Below, one piece after another: positions 1-13,646 of a DNA stretch of 64,000 bases. A program made the position numbers and the translations under genes. The first letter of the stretch is position 1. Each line of letters opens with the position of its first letter. The stretch is from Imbricaverruca yamaguchii (Eukaryota > Arthropoda > Thecostraca > Neoverrucidae): assembly GCA_034440575.1 (NCBI GenBank), contig JAOTOL010001451.1, positions 762,501 to 826,500 of the forward strand, written 5' to 3'. The notes under the pieces are model-generated. The model was not told where the DNA came from. It did no database searches and saw only the letters and a list, made by a program, of their open reading frames with translations.

Positions 1-1724
1 GTCCCGCTTAGCTGACACAAGACCGGCTTTTGGGTGATCACTTAAAGATTAAAGTCTCTCCAGTCAGCACCGCCCATTTCCAAGCTATGGGATGAAGGAG
101 ATTAAAGTGAAAGGTGTAGGGTGAAAAATGACGACTTTGGACAGGTTGTGTGAGGCGGAATAGAATGAGAGGATTCGGTGGGGCATTTTCACAGGCCATG
201 CGATTCAGTCTCCCGGGCGAGGTTAAATCGGATTCGGGAATGTACACAGAGGAAGAAGTGACCAAATAGTTCAGCCGGATCACGCGCGCGGAAAACTGCA
301 CTTCAACCGGCGCAATACAGACAGAAGGTGGGAGATAGTGCACAAACCATACCCGCCGTCTCACCGACATTTTACCTTCACGTTGCAGGCAAGGGAAATG
401 AATAACTCAAAGGACCATGCAACTAAGAACTTGCAATACGTAGTATGTTTCGTTGGTCCCAGCAGACAGAATCCTGTACTTTCTACTGCCTAGGTCGGTG
501 CAAGCCCTAACGGTGCCTGGGAACTGACAGCCCAAGTTATGCTTTAATTCGCAATATGGCTAACTGACATCCTGCGTCTCTCCTCAAGCTGGAGTCAAAG
601 GAGAGGGGCAGACATTCCTTGTTTCTGAGTGGATCTCTGGCCAGTTGATATGCTGGACTGCTGGAGCTCATGTCGGCGAGATTGCAGGCCCTCAAGAGAC
701 GGTTGAGGCGGTCGGGGGTCGGCACGGCCCAGCCCTGCTGCCCCGGCGCAGGCGTCTGCAGCCGAGCCGTGCATGCCCGGGCGGCTCTGGCCGGCTGACT
801 CGAGCTGCCCCCGCCAAACATATTGGTCACGCGGCGCACATCTACCTGGCCACGCCATCCGCCGATTGGAATGTCGGACTGGCGGCCGGCCGATCTCACG
901 AGCCGCCTGCTGACCTCGCCCCTCCCCCTCCCCCGCCGTGCTCGACACATCCGTGCCCGTGCGCCCGCTCCATGGCGCGCCCGATTCCCAGCACGTATTG
1001 CAAGTGCCGGCTGCCGGGTGTTTTATCGCCGGACGAGTGGTTCTCTCGCGAAGCGTGGTGTTTTCGTGGCGACAGGGCACCGTTGCACGCGCATTGTCTG
1101 ACCGCTCGCGAAGCATGTCGCACGGTGAGCAATCCAGCGACGGCTGACTTGTCGCCCGGTCTCCGCCCTAGTCGTCGTCTCACATGCACCCATATCTCCC
1201 GCGTACGTCTGTGCGTCACCGTCACGCATGTGGCGCGGCTGTGGCCTTGGTGGACTGCGCCGGTGGTGACCCCCTGGTGGGCAAATCGGCGCACCCCGAC
1301 GCCGTCACGTCCCGAACAAGCCGTTCAATCTGCCGGCGCCGGAGCAGGTTCGCAAGGGTAGCCCAATCGACGCTCCGCCGCGCCGAATCGTGCTCCATGG
1401 AACAGCTCGCCGCATAATTTATGCCAGTCGTTCGCTATGCGTCGGCAGAGAGAGAGATGCTAAACGAGTCGGAAGGCTGGCGGTCACTGTCGAGATTGAG
1501 CGTCTGCGAACCTCGTCGTATGCGTGTGCACACCTGCAGAAGCTGACGTACAGCAAAGACTCACCGTGGGGCGGCACGTTTTATGACGCAAGTGTCGGCC
1601 GGAACTGCGCTACGCAGCACCGCAGCTGCCCGAGGAATACACCAGGTGTGCAGGTCCCACCGATAGCGGCAAATCCTGCGTGTTTGTCGACCTGCGATAG
1701 CCAAGTGCAGGGAGCTTGGTGCCG
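1..1724. other. no gene recognised; GC-rich non-coding stretch
   Basis: I see no exon with convincing splice sites or a recognisable protein. About 640-1400 is rich in G, C and CpG, and stays open in several frames on both strands at once. That is what base composition alone produces and is not evidence of coding. A CpG-rich promoter region is possible, but no gene start can be tied to it. Confidence 0.5.
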
Positions 1725-2636
1725 GCGTGTTTGCCGGTGAGACGCGGTGTGTCTGGTGGTGGGACGTGAGGTGTCTGGTGGTGGGACGTGATGTGTCTGC
1801 CGGTGGGATGTGGTGTGTCTGCCGGCGGGATGTGATGTGGCGGCCGGTGGGACGTGATGTGCTGCGGTGGGACGTGATGTGTCTGTGGGACGTGATTGGC
1901 GGCCGGTGGGACGTGATGTGTCTGCGGTGGGACGTGATGTCTGGTGGTGGGACGTGATGTGTCTGGGGTGGGACGTGATGTGTCTGCTGGTGGGACGTGA
2001 TGTGTCTGCTGGTGGGACGTGATGTGTCTGCTGGTGGGACGTGATGTGTCTGTGGTGGGACGTGATGTGTCTGCCGGTGGGACGTGATGTGTCTGGTGGT
2101 GGGACGTGATGTGTCTCCGGTGGGACGTGTGTGTCTGGTGGTGGGACGTGATGTGTCTGCCGGTGGGATGTGGTGTGTCTGCCGGCGGGATGTGATGTGG
2201 CGGCCGGTGGGACGTGACGTGTCTGGTGGTGGGACGTGATGTGGCTGTCGGTGGGACGTGATGTGTCTGGGGTGGGACGTGATGTGTCTGCTGGTGGGAC
2301 GTGATGTGTCTGTCGGTGGGACGTGATGTCTCTGGTGGTGGGACGTGATGTGTCTGGGGTGGGACGTGATGTGTCTGCTGGTGGGACGTGATGTGTCTGG
2401 TGGTGGGACGTGAGGTGTTTGCCGGTGGGACGTAATGTGTCTGGTCGGTGGGGCGTGATGTGTTTGCCGGTGGGACGTGATGTGGCGGTCGGTGGGACGT
2501 GATGTGTCTGGGGGTGGGACGTGATGTGTTTGCCGGTGGGACGTGATGTGTCTGGTGGTGGGACGTGATGTGTCTGACGGTGGGACGTGATGTGTCTCCC
2601 GGTGGGACGTGATGTGTCTGCCGGTAGGACGCGGTG
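1725..2636. repeat. minisatellite, about 22 bp unit
   Basis: Tandem units of the form gtgggacgtgatgtgtctgc plus 2 bases run for about 0.9 kb, with 19-24 bp length variants. Exact spacing of 22 bp is seen at 1982 and 2004. The minus-strand frames read as His/Pro/Ser/Thr-rich repeats only because the array is open; no gene is implied. Confidence 0.95.
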
Positions 2637-2967
2637 CAGTGGCCGACTTTAACTCGCGCTGATGTTGGCGAGCGACGTATTTGAGCGTAATGTGACTGGT
2701 GTGCTGACAGAAGTTGCGTGGGTTGTGCACGAGTGCAACCTCTGGAAATGTCACGTGTCAGCGAGCATGCCAGACACCGAGCTTGGCCAGAGCCGTTGGC
2801 GTCAGGAAGAGGTGTGCCACCCGACACCTTGGAACCCTGCTGCCTGCCTGAGCCACGGGTCGGATGCCTCTCGGACCGATCCAAAGGTCGTGTTGTGTGA
2901 GACCTCAGATAGTGCACTTGAGTTCGCCGGCACCTCCACACAGCGGGGCTCAGTGGCGTGGCCAGAC
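2637..2967. other. unique spacer between two minisatellites
   Basis: This is about 330 bp of non-repetitive sequence between the 22 bp and 23 bp arrays. I see no gene or RNA in it. Confidence 0.5.
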
Positions 2968-5705
2968 ACCTCACCTGACAAGGGCGGTGGCCCTCACCTG
3001 ACAGGGGCGGTGGCTCCCACCTGACAGGGGCGGTGGCCCTCACCTGACAGGGGCGGTGGCCCTCACCTGACAGGGGGCGTCTCCCACCTGGCAGGGGCGG
3101 TGGCCCTCACCTAACAAGGGTGGTGGCTCTCACCTGACAGGGGCGGTGGCCCTCACCTGACAGGGGCGGTGGCCCTCACCTGACAGGGGCGGTGGCCCTC
3201 ACCTGACAGGGGCGGTGGCCCTCACCTGACAGGGGCGGTGGCCCTCACCTGACAAGGGGGTCCCTGCAGGGCGGTGTCCCACCTGACAGGGGCGGTGGCC
3301 CTCACCTGACAGGGGCGGTGGCCCTCACCTGACAGGGGCGGTGAAGGGGCGGTGGCCCTCACCTGACAGGGGCGGTGGCCCTCACCTGACAGGGGCGGTG
3401 GCCCTCACCTGACAGGGGCGGTGGCCCTCACCTGACAGGGGCGGTGGCCCTCACCTGACAGGGGCGGTGGCCCTCACCTGACAGGGGCGGTGGCCCTCAC
3501 CTGACAGGGGCGGTGGCCCTCACCTGACAGGGGCGGTGGCCCTCACCTGACAGGGGCGGTGGCCCTCACCTGACAGGGGCGGTGGCCCTCACCTGACAGG
3601 GGCGGTGGCCCTCACCTGACAGGGGCGGTGGCCCTCACCTGACAGGGGCGGTGGCCCTCACCTGACAGGGGCGGTGGCCCTCACCTGACAGGGGCGGTGG
3701 CCCTCACCTGACAGGGGCGGTGGCCCTCACCTGACAGGGGCGGTGGCCCTCACCTGACAGGGGCGGTGGCCCTCACCTGACAGGGGCGGTGGCCCTCACC
3801 TGACAGGGGCGGTGGCCCTCACCTGACAGGGGCGGTGGCCCTCACCTGACAGGGGCGGTGGCCCTCACCTGACAGGGGCGGTGGCCCTCACCTGACAGGG
3901 GCGGTGGCCCTCACCTGACAGGGGCGGTGGCCCTCACCTGACAGGGGCGGTGGCCCTCACCTGACAGGGGCGGTGGCCCTCACCTGACAGGGGCGGTGGC
4001 CCTCACCTGACAGGGGCGGTGGCCCTCACCTGACAGGGGCGGTGTCTTCTGACAGGGGCGGTGGCCCTCACCTGACAGGGGCGGTGGCCCTCACCTGACA
4101 GGGGCGGTGGCCCTCACCTGACAGGGGCGGTGGCCCTCACCTGACAGGGGCGGTGGCCCTCACCTGACAGGGGCGGTGGCCCTCACCTGACAGGGGCGGT
4201 GGCCCTCACCTGACAGGGGCGGTGGCCCTCACCTGACAGGGGCGGTGGCCCTCACCTGACAGGGGCGGTGGCCCTCACCTGACAGGGGCGGTGGCCCTCA
4301 CCTGACAGGGGCGGTGGCCCTCACCTGACAGGGGCGGTGGCCCTCACCTGACAGGGGCGGTGGCCCTCACCTGACAGGGGCGGTGGCCCTCACCTGACAG
4401 GGGCGGTGGCCCTCACCTGACAGGGGCGGTGGCCTTCACCTGACAGGGGCGGTGGCCCTCACCTGACAGGGGCGGTGGCCCTCACCTGGCAGGGGCGGTG
4501 GCCCCCGCCTGACAGGGGCGGTGACCCTCACCTGACAAGGGCGGTGTTCTCTACCTGACAGGGGCCCTCACCTAGGGCGGGGGGGGGCCCTCACCTGACA
4601 GGGGCGGTGGCCCTCACCTGACAGGGGCGGTGGCCCTCACCTGACAGGGGCGGTGGCCCTCACCTGACAGGGGCGGTGGTCCTCACCTGACAGGGGCGGT
4701 GGCCCTCACCTGACAGGGGCGGTGGCCCTCACCTGACAGGGGCGGTGGCCCTCACCTGACAGGGGCGGTGGCCCTCACCTGACAGGGGCGGTGGCCCTCA
4801 CCTGACAAGGGCGGTGGCCCTCACCTGACAGGGGCGGTGGCCCTCACCTGACAGGGGCGGTGGCCCTCACCTGACAGGGGCGGTGGCCCTCACCTGACAG
4901 GGGCGGTGGCCCTCACCTGACAGGGGCGGTGGCCCTCACCTGACAGGGGCGGTGGCCCTCACCTGACAGGGGCGGTGGCCCTCACCTGACAGGGGCGGTG
5001 GCCCTCACCTGACAGGGGCGGTGGCCCTCACCTGACAGGGGCGGTGGCCCTCACCTGACAGGGGCGGTGGCCCTCACCTGACAGGGTGACAGGGGCGGTG
5101 GCCCTCACCTGACAGGGGCGGTGGCCCTCACCTGACAGGGGCGGTGGCCCTCACCTGACAGGGGCGGTGGCCCTCACCTGACAGGGGCGGTGGCCCTCAC
5201 CTGACAGGGGCGGTGGCCCTCACCTGACAGGGGCGGTGGCCCTCACCTGACAGGGGCGGTGGCCCTCACCTGACAGGGGCGGTGGCCCTCACCTGACAGG
5301 GGCGGTGGCCCTCACCTGACAGGGGCGGTGGCCCTCACCTGACAGGGGCGGTGGTCCTCACCTGACAGGGGCGGTGGCCCTCACCTAACAAGGGCGGTGG
5401 CCCTCACCTGACAGGGGCGGTGGCCCTCACCTGACAGGGGCGGTGGCCCCCGCCTGACAGGGGGCGTCTCCCACCTGGCAGGGGCGGTGGCCCTCACCTG
5501 ACAGGGGCGGTGGCCCTCACCTGACAGGGGGCGTCTCCCACCTGACAGGGGCGGTGTTCTCCACCTGACAGGGGCGGTGGCCCCCGCCTGACAGGGGGCG
5601 TCTCCCACCTGACAGGAGCGGTGGCCCCGCCTGACAGGGGGCGTCTCCCACCTAACAGGAGCGGTGGCCCCCACCTGACAGGGGCGGTGGCCCCCGCCTA
5701 ACAGG
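2968..5705. repeat. minisatellite, 23 bp unit, about 119 copies
   Basis: A very homogeneous array of a 23 bp unit (core acctgacaggggcggtggcc) runs for about 2.7 kb. Variant units and small disruptions sit near 3080-3120, 3255-3345, 4035, 4495-4590, 5085 and the last 250 bp. Each unit contains GGGGCGG, a GC-box (Sp1/KLF-type) core. The central copies are almost identical, suggesting recent expansion or homogenisation. 23 is not a multiple of three, so the array cannot encode a simple repeated peptide. Confidence 0.97.
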
Positions 5706-7222
5706 GCGGCGCCGCGCGGTGCCGCCCGGGTCCAGTAGGCTGGGCGGACAGCGGCGCGAGCGGGCGCGATAACACGGACCCGGCGAGAGAGCGCCCTGAT
5801 GCCGAGATAACCGGACGCCGGCTGCCTTACATCACCATCGCGGTCGGACCGGTCCGCCCCTGGCTGGTGAAATCTTCCTCCGCGGAGGACCGCCACCTGC
5901 CAGAAACGTGCAGCCTAACACCACAGCGGATATCGGTATATCGGCGGGTGGGCGTGTCCCAAGCACATCCGATGCTTAGCACACTGCAATTATCCACTAT
6001 ATTTATCGCAGCTTTGGAAAAGTTGCAGTGACTGTATCGTTCGCATAGCCCGTGGTTCTCAACATATACTGGGAAATGATCGATAGCACCGGGTGGATGA
6101 GAAGGAGATGATTCAATTTGTAGTGGGAGGCCGCAGGTATTATGACTTGCGGTATCATCTAAGCCAACTAGAATCTGGTCCCTGCGTATTGCAAAATAAT
6201 GGAGGAAATCGCATGGCCTAGACTTGGGGATGTAGTTATTTAGAGCTATTACCGGGCTGACATCCTAGATAAGGCTCTGTGGAAAAAGCATAGCGTAGGC
6301 GTGTTCCCTACTATGTACACAACACTCGTTTCCATGTCTAAAATCTTTGGGAAATGTTTGGGATTTTTTCCGATATGGGCTAAAATTTTGGCCATCAGGT
6401 GCAATGCGCAGATGAGTGATATATCCCATGAGCTATCCCCGGGGCAATTTAGCCACCACTAAAAGTACACTTTTTCTATAGACGACACAGAATTGAACCA
6501 TTATCTCACTTGCATCCGCCACTATAGTGTGAGATGCAAGCCATGTAAACCTCTTGGCTGCCTGCCAAGTTACAAGTTGCCTAAGCTGGGAAGAGGCCGC
6601 GAATTATTGAATGTATCACTCAGTTTATATAATATTGCAATAATGAGTTTATAAGTATGTGGATGCATGCCACGTAGTAAGCCGGCTCAATCTAAGTAAC
6701 AAGAAACATCTCAGGGATATGTCAAAACTCCATCAGTGGTGGTCAAAAGAGGCCCATGCTTCCTTTCGGCGCTTCAGGCCGAAGTGCAGCTATCCGTGCT
6801 GCCATTTATCCAGGAAATCTGCACACAGGAGCATCGCGGAAGCACCAGACAGTCCCGACACGTTAGTCACGAGAGCTGCCGACCCAGTCGTTGTTCACGA
6901 GCGCTGCCGAGCTGGCGGAAGGATGCACCAGTCGTTGGTGCACCACTCCGCTCGGAAAAAGCGGCTCTACTGCCCACCGAGCGCCACCGATGTGTCTCGG
7001 TCAGACTGGAGGCGCCCCACCGGCTTTTTGCCAGGGCGCGACGCCTAAACGAACCGACGGCAAAGAGCGAGGGTGTCGCGCGCTTTTAACGCGCCATTAG
7101 TGGCGCTCCGCGCCCCGCCTTGGCGGGACGGCCGCCGATGGAGCGGTGAATCACCGTGACGTGACTGCTGTGGCTCGCCTGTGATGTGCGTCACGTGATG
7201 CCCGGCGTGACGGGCGGATACT
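5706..7222. other. no gene recognised
   Basis: Single-copy sequence, GC-rich to about 5900 and then mixed. Overlapping open frames at 6659-7100 lie on the plus strand in several frames. They show no recognisable domain and no convincing splice borders. Confidence 0.45.
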
Positions 7223-7377
7223 GGCATGAGAGTCCACCCTGAGCATGAGAGTCCACCCTGAGCATGAGAGTCCACCCTGAGCATGAGAGTCCACCCTGAG
7301 CATGAGAGTCCACCCTGAGGATGAGGGTCCACCCTGAGCATGAGAGTCCACCCTGAACATGAGAGTCCACCCTGAGC
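7223..7377. repeat. minisatellite, 19 bp unit, about 8 copies
   Basis: The unit gcatgagagtccaccctga is repeated about eight times with one or two changes (one unit reads gatgaggg). The period of 19 bp was measured between copies at 7224 and 7243. Confidence 0.95.
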
Positions 7378-9153
<1,776 letters not shown>

Positions 9154-9268
9154 GTGACGTGACGTGACGTGACGTGACGTGACGTGACGTGACGTGACGT
9201 GACGTGACGTGACGTGACGTGACGTGACGTGACGTGACGTGACGTGACGTGACGTGACGTGACGTGAC
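9154..9268. repeat. pentanucleotide array (GACGT)n, about 23 copies
   Basis: A perfect run of GACGT for about 115 bp. Each overlap creates TGACGTGA, close to a CRE/ATF-type half-site motif. On the minus strand it gives open Ser/Arg/His/Val/Thr frames. Confidence 0.97.
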
Positions 9269-9502
9269 TCGACACGGGCGGTGCCGATCAGCCGCGACAC
9301 TTCCGAGCTGGCAGCGTGCGGCCGGCGGCTCTGCGTCCCGTCCGCGTCTGGCGCCGACCGACCGACAGCGCACCCGAGCACGCCTACTCCGATGACGGCG
9401 CACAAACCACACATTCCAAGCCAAACACAGTCGCGTGCCCGCCCCGCTGCCGCAGCTCATCCCGCTGGTCATCCCGCCGACCGTCGGTCTTTCTTCGCCA
9501 GG

Positions 9503-9990
9503 TGTGGAGTGGAGCCTGGTCGGCTGTGAGTGGAGCCTGGTCGGCTGTGAGTGGAGCCTGGTCTGTGAGTGGAGCTGTGGAGCCTGGTCGGCTGTGAGTG
9601 GAGCCTGGTCGGCTGTGGAGCCTGGTCGGCTGTGAGTGGAGCCTGGTCGGCTGTGAGTGGAGCCTGGTCGGCTGTGAGTGAGTGGAGCCTGGTCGGCTGT
9701 GAGTGGAGCCTGGTCGGCTGTGAGTGGAGCCTGGTCGGCTGTGAGTGGAGCCTGGTCGGCTGTGAGTGGAGCCTGGTCGGCTGTGAGTGGAGCCTGGTCG
9801 GCTGTGAGTGGAGCCTGGTCGGCTGTGAGTGGAGCCTGGTCGGCTGTGAGTGGAGCCTGGCCGACTGTGAGTGGAGCCTGGTCGGCTGTGAGTGGAGCCT
9901 GGTCGGCTGTGAGTGGAGCCTGGTCGGCTGCGAGTGGAGCCTGGTCGGCTGTGAGTGGAGCCTGGTCGGCTGTGAGTGGAGCCGGGTCGG
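9503..9990. repeat. minisatellite, 21 bp unit, about 22 copies
   Basis: The unit gtgagtggagcctggtcggct is repeated with a few shortened units before about 9680 and near-identical units after that. 21 is divisible by three, so all six frames stay open and long false open frames arise on both strands. Confidence 0.96.
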
Positions 9991-10906
9991 CTGGCGCAGC
10001 TCGTCCCGTGCACGTCCGACTGCGCCGACCGACCGCAGCCCGGCCGACGCCAGTGCCGGACCGGACTCGGCGCTGTCGTGCTGACCGGTGCAAGGCTGTC
10101 TGCAAGGCTCTGCACATTGTCCGCGATCGTCTTCTTTTTTGCCGGCGGTCGGCAAACACTCGCTTTCGCGGAAAGCCGAGCGCCGATTCGGCGTTCCCGT
10201 ATGACGTGATTGCATTGTAGTTTAGGGGCGCATCGACTGCGAAGGTCATATAGCACATGACGTGATGTTTCCCGCTGTGCTGCGACAGTACCGGGTGGCA
10301 TGCTTCTTCTCGTTAGTTATCAACGAAATTAATCGGATCTCAGCATGGTGTCCTTCAGAATGCCGGCTGCGGGAGCCGTGACCGACACTCGTGACCAACC
10401 CTCCCCCTCTGAACCGAGCCGAGTGGCAATTTCCATTGCTTAGGCTTCATTTGGGGTGGGGATGCTCGAAAGTGTAGGATTTGGTTCCGTTAGAGTCAAT
10501 TGTTGCGATTGAAAGTCAAATCTTGTTAGACGACGCCCTGATTATAATAATTTCCTTAGATAAGAAATGTTAAAGACCAAAGATGATTCAAACCTTAACA
10601 CTGTTTTGTCTATGGTCTATGCTAGTAGAAGCTAACCGGAAGGACATCATCCCCAGTAATACAATTTCCCGTGCCGCCTTTATATATTATTTATTTTTTT
10701 TATATATATATATATTTTATATTCGGCTGTATACGTATTCTCTCATATTCTATATATATGTATATATATGCGTATACGCACAGGTGTTGATTTCTGATTT
10801 TTGTGGGGGTGGGGGTAATACATGAAGACAATTTGCTTGCCTACCGCACAGATCCAAAGCACTGCAGGAATGACGTTTTGTTTTCCGCAAACCCTCCGTT
10901 GTGATA
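9991..10906. other. no gene recognised; short TA-rich tract
   Basis: GC-rich to about 10200, then AT-rich with a degenerate TA/TATG tract at about 10680-10780. No exon is supported. Confidence 0.4.
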
Positions 10907-10911
10907 GCTAC

Positions 10912-11168
10912 AGATTACGACCTGGCCCCATCTCCCGCGCAGTTTCACGGCATCCCCGGAAACAGCAGGCCGTGCGGGCCACGTACCGGCGCCGCGTGCC
11001 GGCTAAAGATTACGACCTGGCCCCCCATCCGCGTTCTCCCGAACGAGCCGCGGGCCACGTACGGCCGCGGCCGGCTAAAGATTACGACCTGGCCCCATCT
11101 CTCGCGCAGTTTCACGGTATCCCCGGAAACAGCAGGCCGTGCGGGCCACGTACCGGCGCCGCGTGCCG
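10912..11168. repeat. three-copy direct repeat, about 90 bp units
   Basis: Two nearly identical copies of a segment beginning agattacgacctggcccc and continuing through cacggYatccccggaaacag to gtaccggcgccgcgtgccg lie at about 10912-10998 and 11077-11168. A shorter, diverged copy lies between them (about 11007-11076). Confidence 0.85.
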
Positions 11169-11383
11169 AGTCCTGCTCGCAGCGCTCCACCTGGCGAGCG
11201 GTCGTGCTGGGACCGTGTGCGCGGCGCAGCCATCAGGTCCGCTCGCCACGCCGCCCGTGGGTGTGTCGCGCTCGTCCGTGCGTGGCAGACGGCGGCGGTC
11301 CGATAGCGACTGTGCGCGACGTGTCCGCCTCAACACATCCTGATAAGGAACGGTGCCGACCTGATGAACGTCAGGTCCCGGAT

Positions 11384-12072
11384 TGTCCACTGTCCACTGT
11401 CCACTGTCCACTGTCCACTGTCCACTGTCCACTGTCCACTGTCCACTGTCCACTGTCCACTGTCCACTGTCCACTGTCCACTGTCCACTGTCCACTGTCC
11501 ACTGTCCACTGTCCACTGTCCACTGTCCACTGTCCACTGTCCACTGTCCACTGTCCACTGTCCACTGTCCACTGTCCACTGTCCACTGTCCACTGTCCAC
11601 TGTCCACTGTCCACTGTCCACTGTCCACTGTCCACTGTCCACTGTCCACTGTCCACTGTCCACTGTCCACTGTCCACTGTCCACTGTCCACTGTCCACTG
11701 TCCACTGTCCACTGTCCACTGTCCACTGTCCACTGTCCACTGTCCACTGTCCACTGTCCACTGTCCGCTGTCCGCTGTCCGCTGTCCGCTGTCCACTGTC
11801 CGCTGTTCACTGTCCACTGTTCACTGTTCACTGTTCACTGTTCACTGTCCACTGTCCACTGTCTGCTGTTCTGTCCACTGTCCACTGTCCACTGTCCACT
11901 GTCCACTGTTCACTGTTCACTGTTCACTGTTCACTGTTCACTGTCCACTGTCCACTGTCCACTGTCCTGTACTGTCCACTGTCCACTGTCCACTGTCCAC
12001 TGTCCACTGTCCACTGTCCATTGCTAACTTCCCACTATCCACTATCCACTGTCCACTGTCCACTGTCCGCTG
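11384..12072. repeat. heptanucleotide array (TGTCCAC)n
   Basis: About 690 bp of a 7 bp unit, TGTCCAC. It is perfect from 11384 to about 11765, then increasingly varied (CGCTGT, TTCACTG, truncated units) to about 12070. All frames are open because 7-mers cycle through three phases, so the long plus and minus frames here are not genes. Confidence 0.97.
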
Positions 12073-13355
12073 GTCTGGCTTTGGGCAGAGTCTATTGCAC
12101 GGTTGCTTACTGCCGGACGCCAAGTGATGGGTTGGAAAGTGAGAACAGCGGACGTGCTGATTCAGGAGGGTGTGGTGTCTCTTCGTGGAAATCAGTCGCG
12201 CTCTGCCTATCGATCTCACGTCTGTGTTATATCACGTATATTGATGTGGTATCACATTTGCACAGCACTTACCATCATACAGCCAGGACTCGTCGCTGTC
12301 CACCTTCCAACTATGAAGCCGAGCCATGTCAGCACCGGTGGATTCGCCCGTAGCATGTAGGGGTGACGGCGGATGAGATGATACTGATGATGCTGATTGC
12401 GAGACAAGGGCGGGACAAAACTGAAGGTGATGACGTTTAAATCGCAAAACCACTTCGCGATGTCGTGCAGCGACCACCACTTGCTCTCGTCGTGCACGCT
12501 CCTCTGAGGTACGACGTGTGCCTACTGGAGCTCAAAGTCGCCGGAAACACCATCGCGATGACCACCCACCCGACTGCAGTGCCGGAGAATGGTATGGCAG
12601 AGGCAGTGACGAAGAGTGATGGACGAACAACACAGCAACCGGGATGGCATCGTGTCTGATATTCCTCCCAGGTCGTCGGCGGAGCGTGTAGCTGTGCCAC
12701 TTCTGTTTGTTACGCCGTACTCGGCAAACCGCCGGCGGCGCCGGCCGCGGCTCGCGGCCCGCCGCTGACCGCCCCGCCATTCATGGTATGGCGGGGCGCG
12801 GAACCGTTCCCTGAGCGTGTATGGACTCCGATGTCAAAGTTGCTGACATATTTTCATATTTGAAACCATTAGTAATGTGCATGGCATGATTCCTGCCACC
12901 ACTGGAGTTGAGGCCGATAGGTCTCCTCAATGTTGTTTTAGAATATTACGCTTGTTGGCGTTGAATGGAAAGAATGCATCTACAACCGTTAAATTATCAT
13001 GCATAATTTTAGCGTGATAGAGCCGATGGTACTTATGTTGTTCAAAGCTGGAACTGGATTTATGTCGTGTTGCCATTCGGCGGCCCTTCGGATCTTCTGG
13101 ACAGCAACTGTCGGCTCTTGACGTACATCGAGGCATGCCAGAATCCCAGCATGCCTGAAAGCTTCATACAATCGAGCAACTATGCAACCGAGCAATACAT
13201 GGTCAAAACTCATCTGCATATTTCCGCTTAGGTGAATTGCTTACGCTGACAAGTGAAAATAATCGGAACAATTGGCATTATGTGCTTTCGTCATCGGATG
13301 GTATGTACCGTTTTATATTCCACAGATACTGGTTTGCTTCGTAAGTGGCGTTTGG
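12073..13355. other. no gene recognised; GC-rich hairpin at 12768-12798
   Basis: No exon is supported. A near-perfect inverted repeat, cgccccgccat..atggcggggcg, sits at about 12768-12798 around a short loop. The far end abuts the probable poly(A) signal of the minus-strand TMCC gene. Confidence 0.4.
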
Positions 13356-13361
13356 TTTATT
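13356..13361 (-). promoter_or_regulatory. probable poly(A) signal of the TMCC gene
   Basis: Minus-strand AATAAA (plus-strand tttatt) lies about 115 bp beyond the stop codon at 13475-13477. That is a normal distance for a 3' UTR signal. Confidence 0.45.
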
Positions 13362-13474
13362 TTAAGAACCGTAGAAGCACAAACAGCATGCCAATGTGCA
13401 TCGCATTTTACTGCTATGTTAGATTCCCTATTGGCCATGTTGCGACATTATTATTTCAGTTGATCATCTAACAA

Positions 13475-13646
13475 TTACCACGCAGGTAATACTCGCTTCA
13501 GATATTTGTAGGCTGCTTTTCCGAATTCTTCATCGTTTAACACCGCAATAACAAATAAGACGATACACATGAAGGCGATATTCCCTGCGTTGCTGTTCAT
13601 GGGTCTTACCGTTTCAACAAAAGTATTAACCACAATCAGTAGCACC
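13475..13646 (-). pseudogene. TMCC last exon, with 1-nt frameshift
   Basis: The acceptor is the tttttttcag before 13646 on the minus strand. The first frame encodes VLLIVVNTF and then meets TGA. The next frame immediately continues the family pattern (VETVRPMN.., second TM segment, AAYKYLKRVLPAW, TAA). The switch falls in a five-base homopolymer at 13619-13623. No alternative acceptor avoids it, because the downstream frame has its own TGA just before the run and no AG lies between. Confidence 0.7.

Noticed and set aside
1561..3043. Two long minus-strand open frames rich in His, Pro, Ser and Thr
   Set aside because: They run through the 22 bp minisatellite in two frames at once and have no domain or splice logic.
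10901..12353. 408- and 329-codon plus-strand frames of TVHCPLS repeats
   Set aside because: A 7 bp satellite read in three rotating phases; equally open on the other strand.
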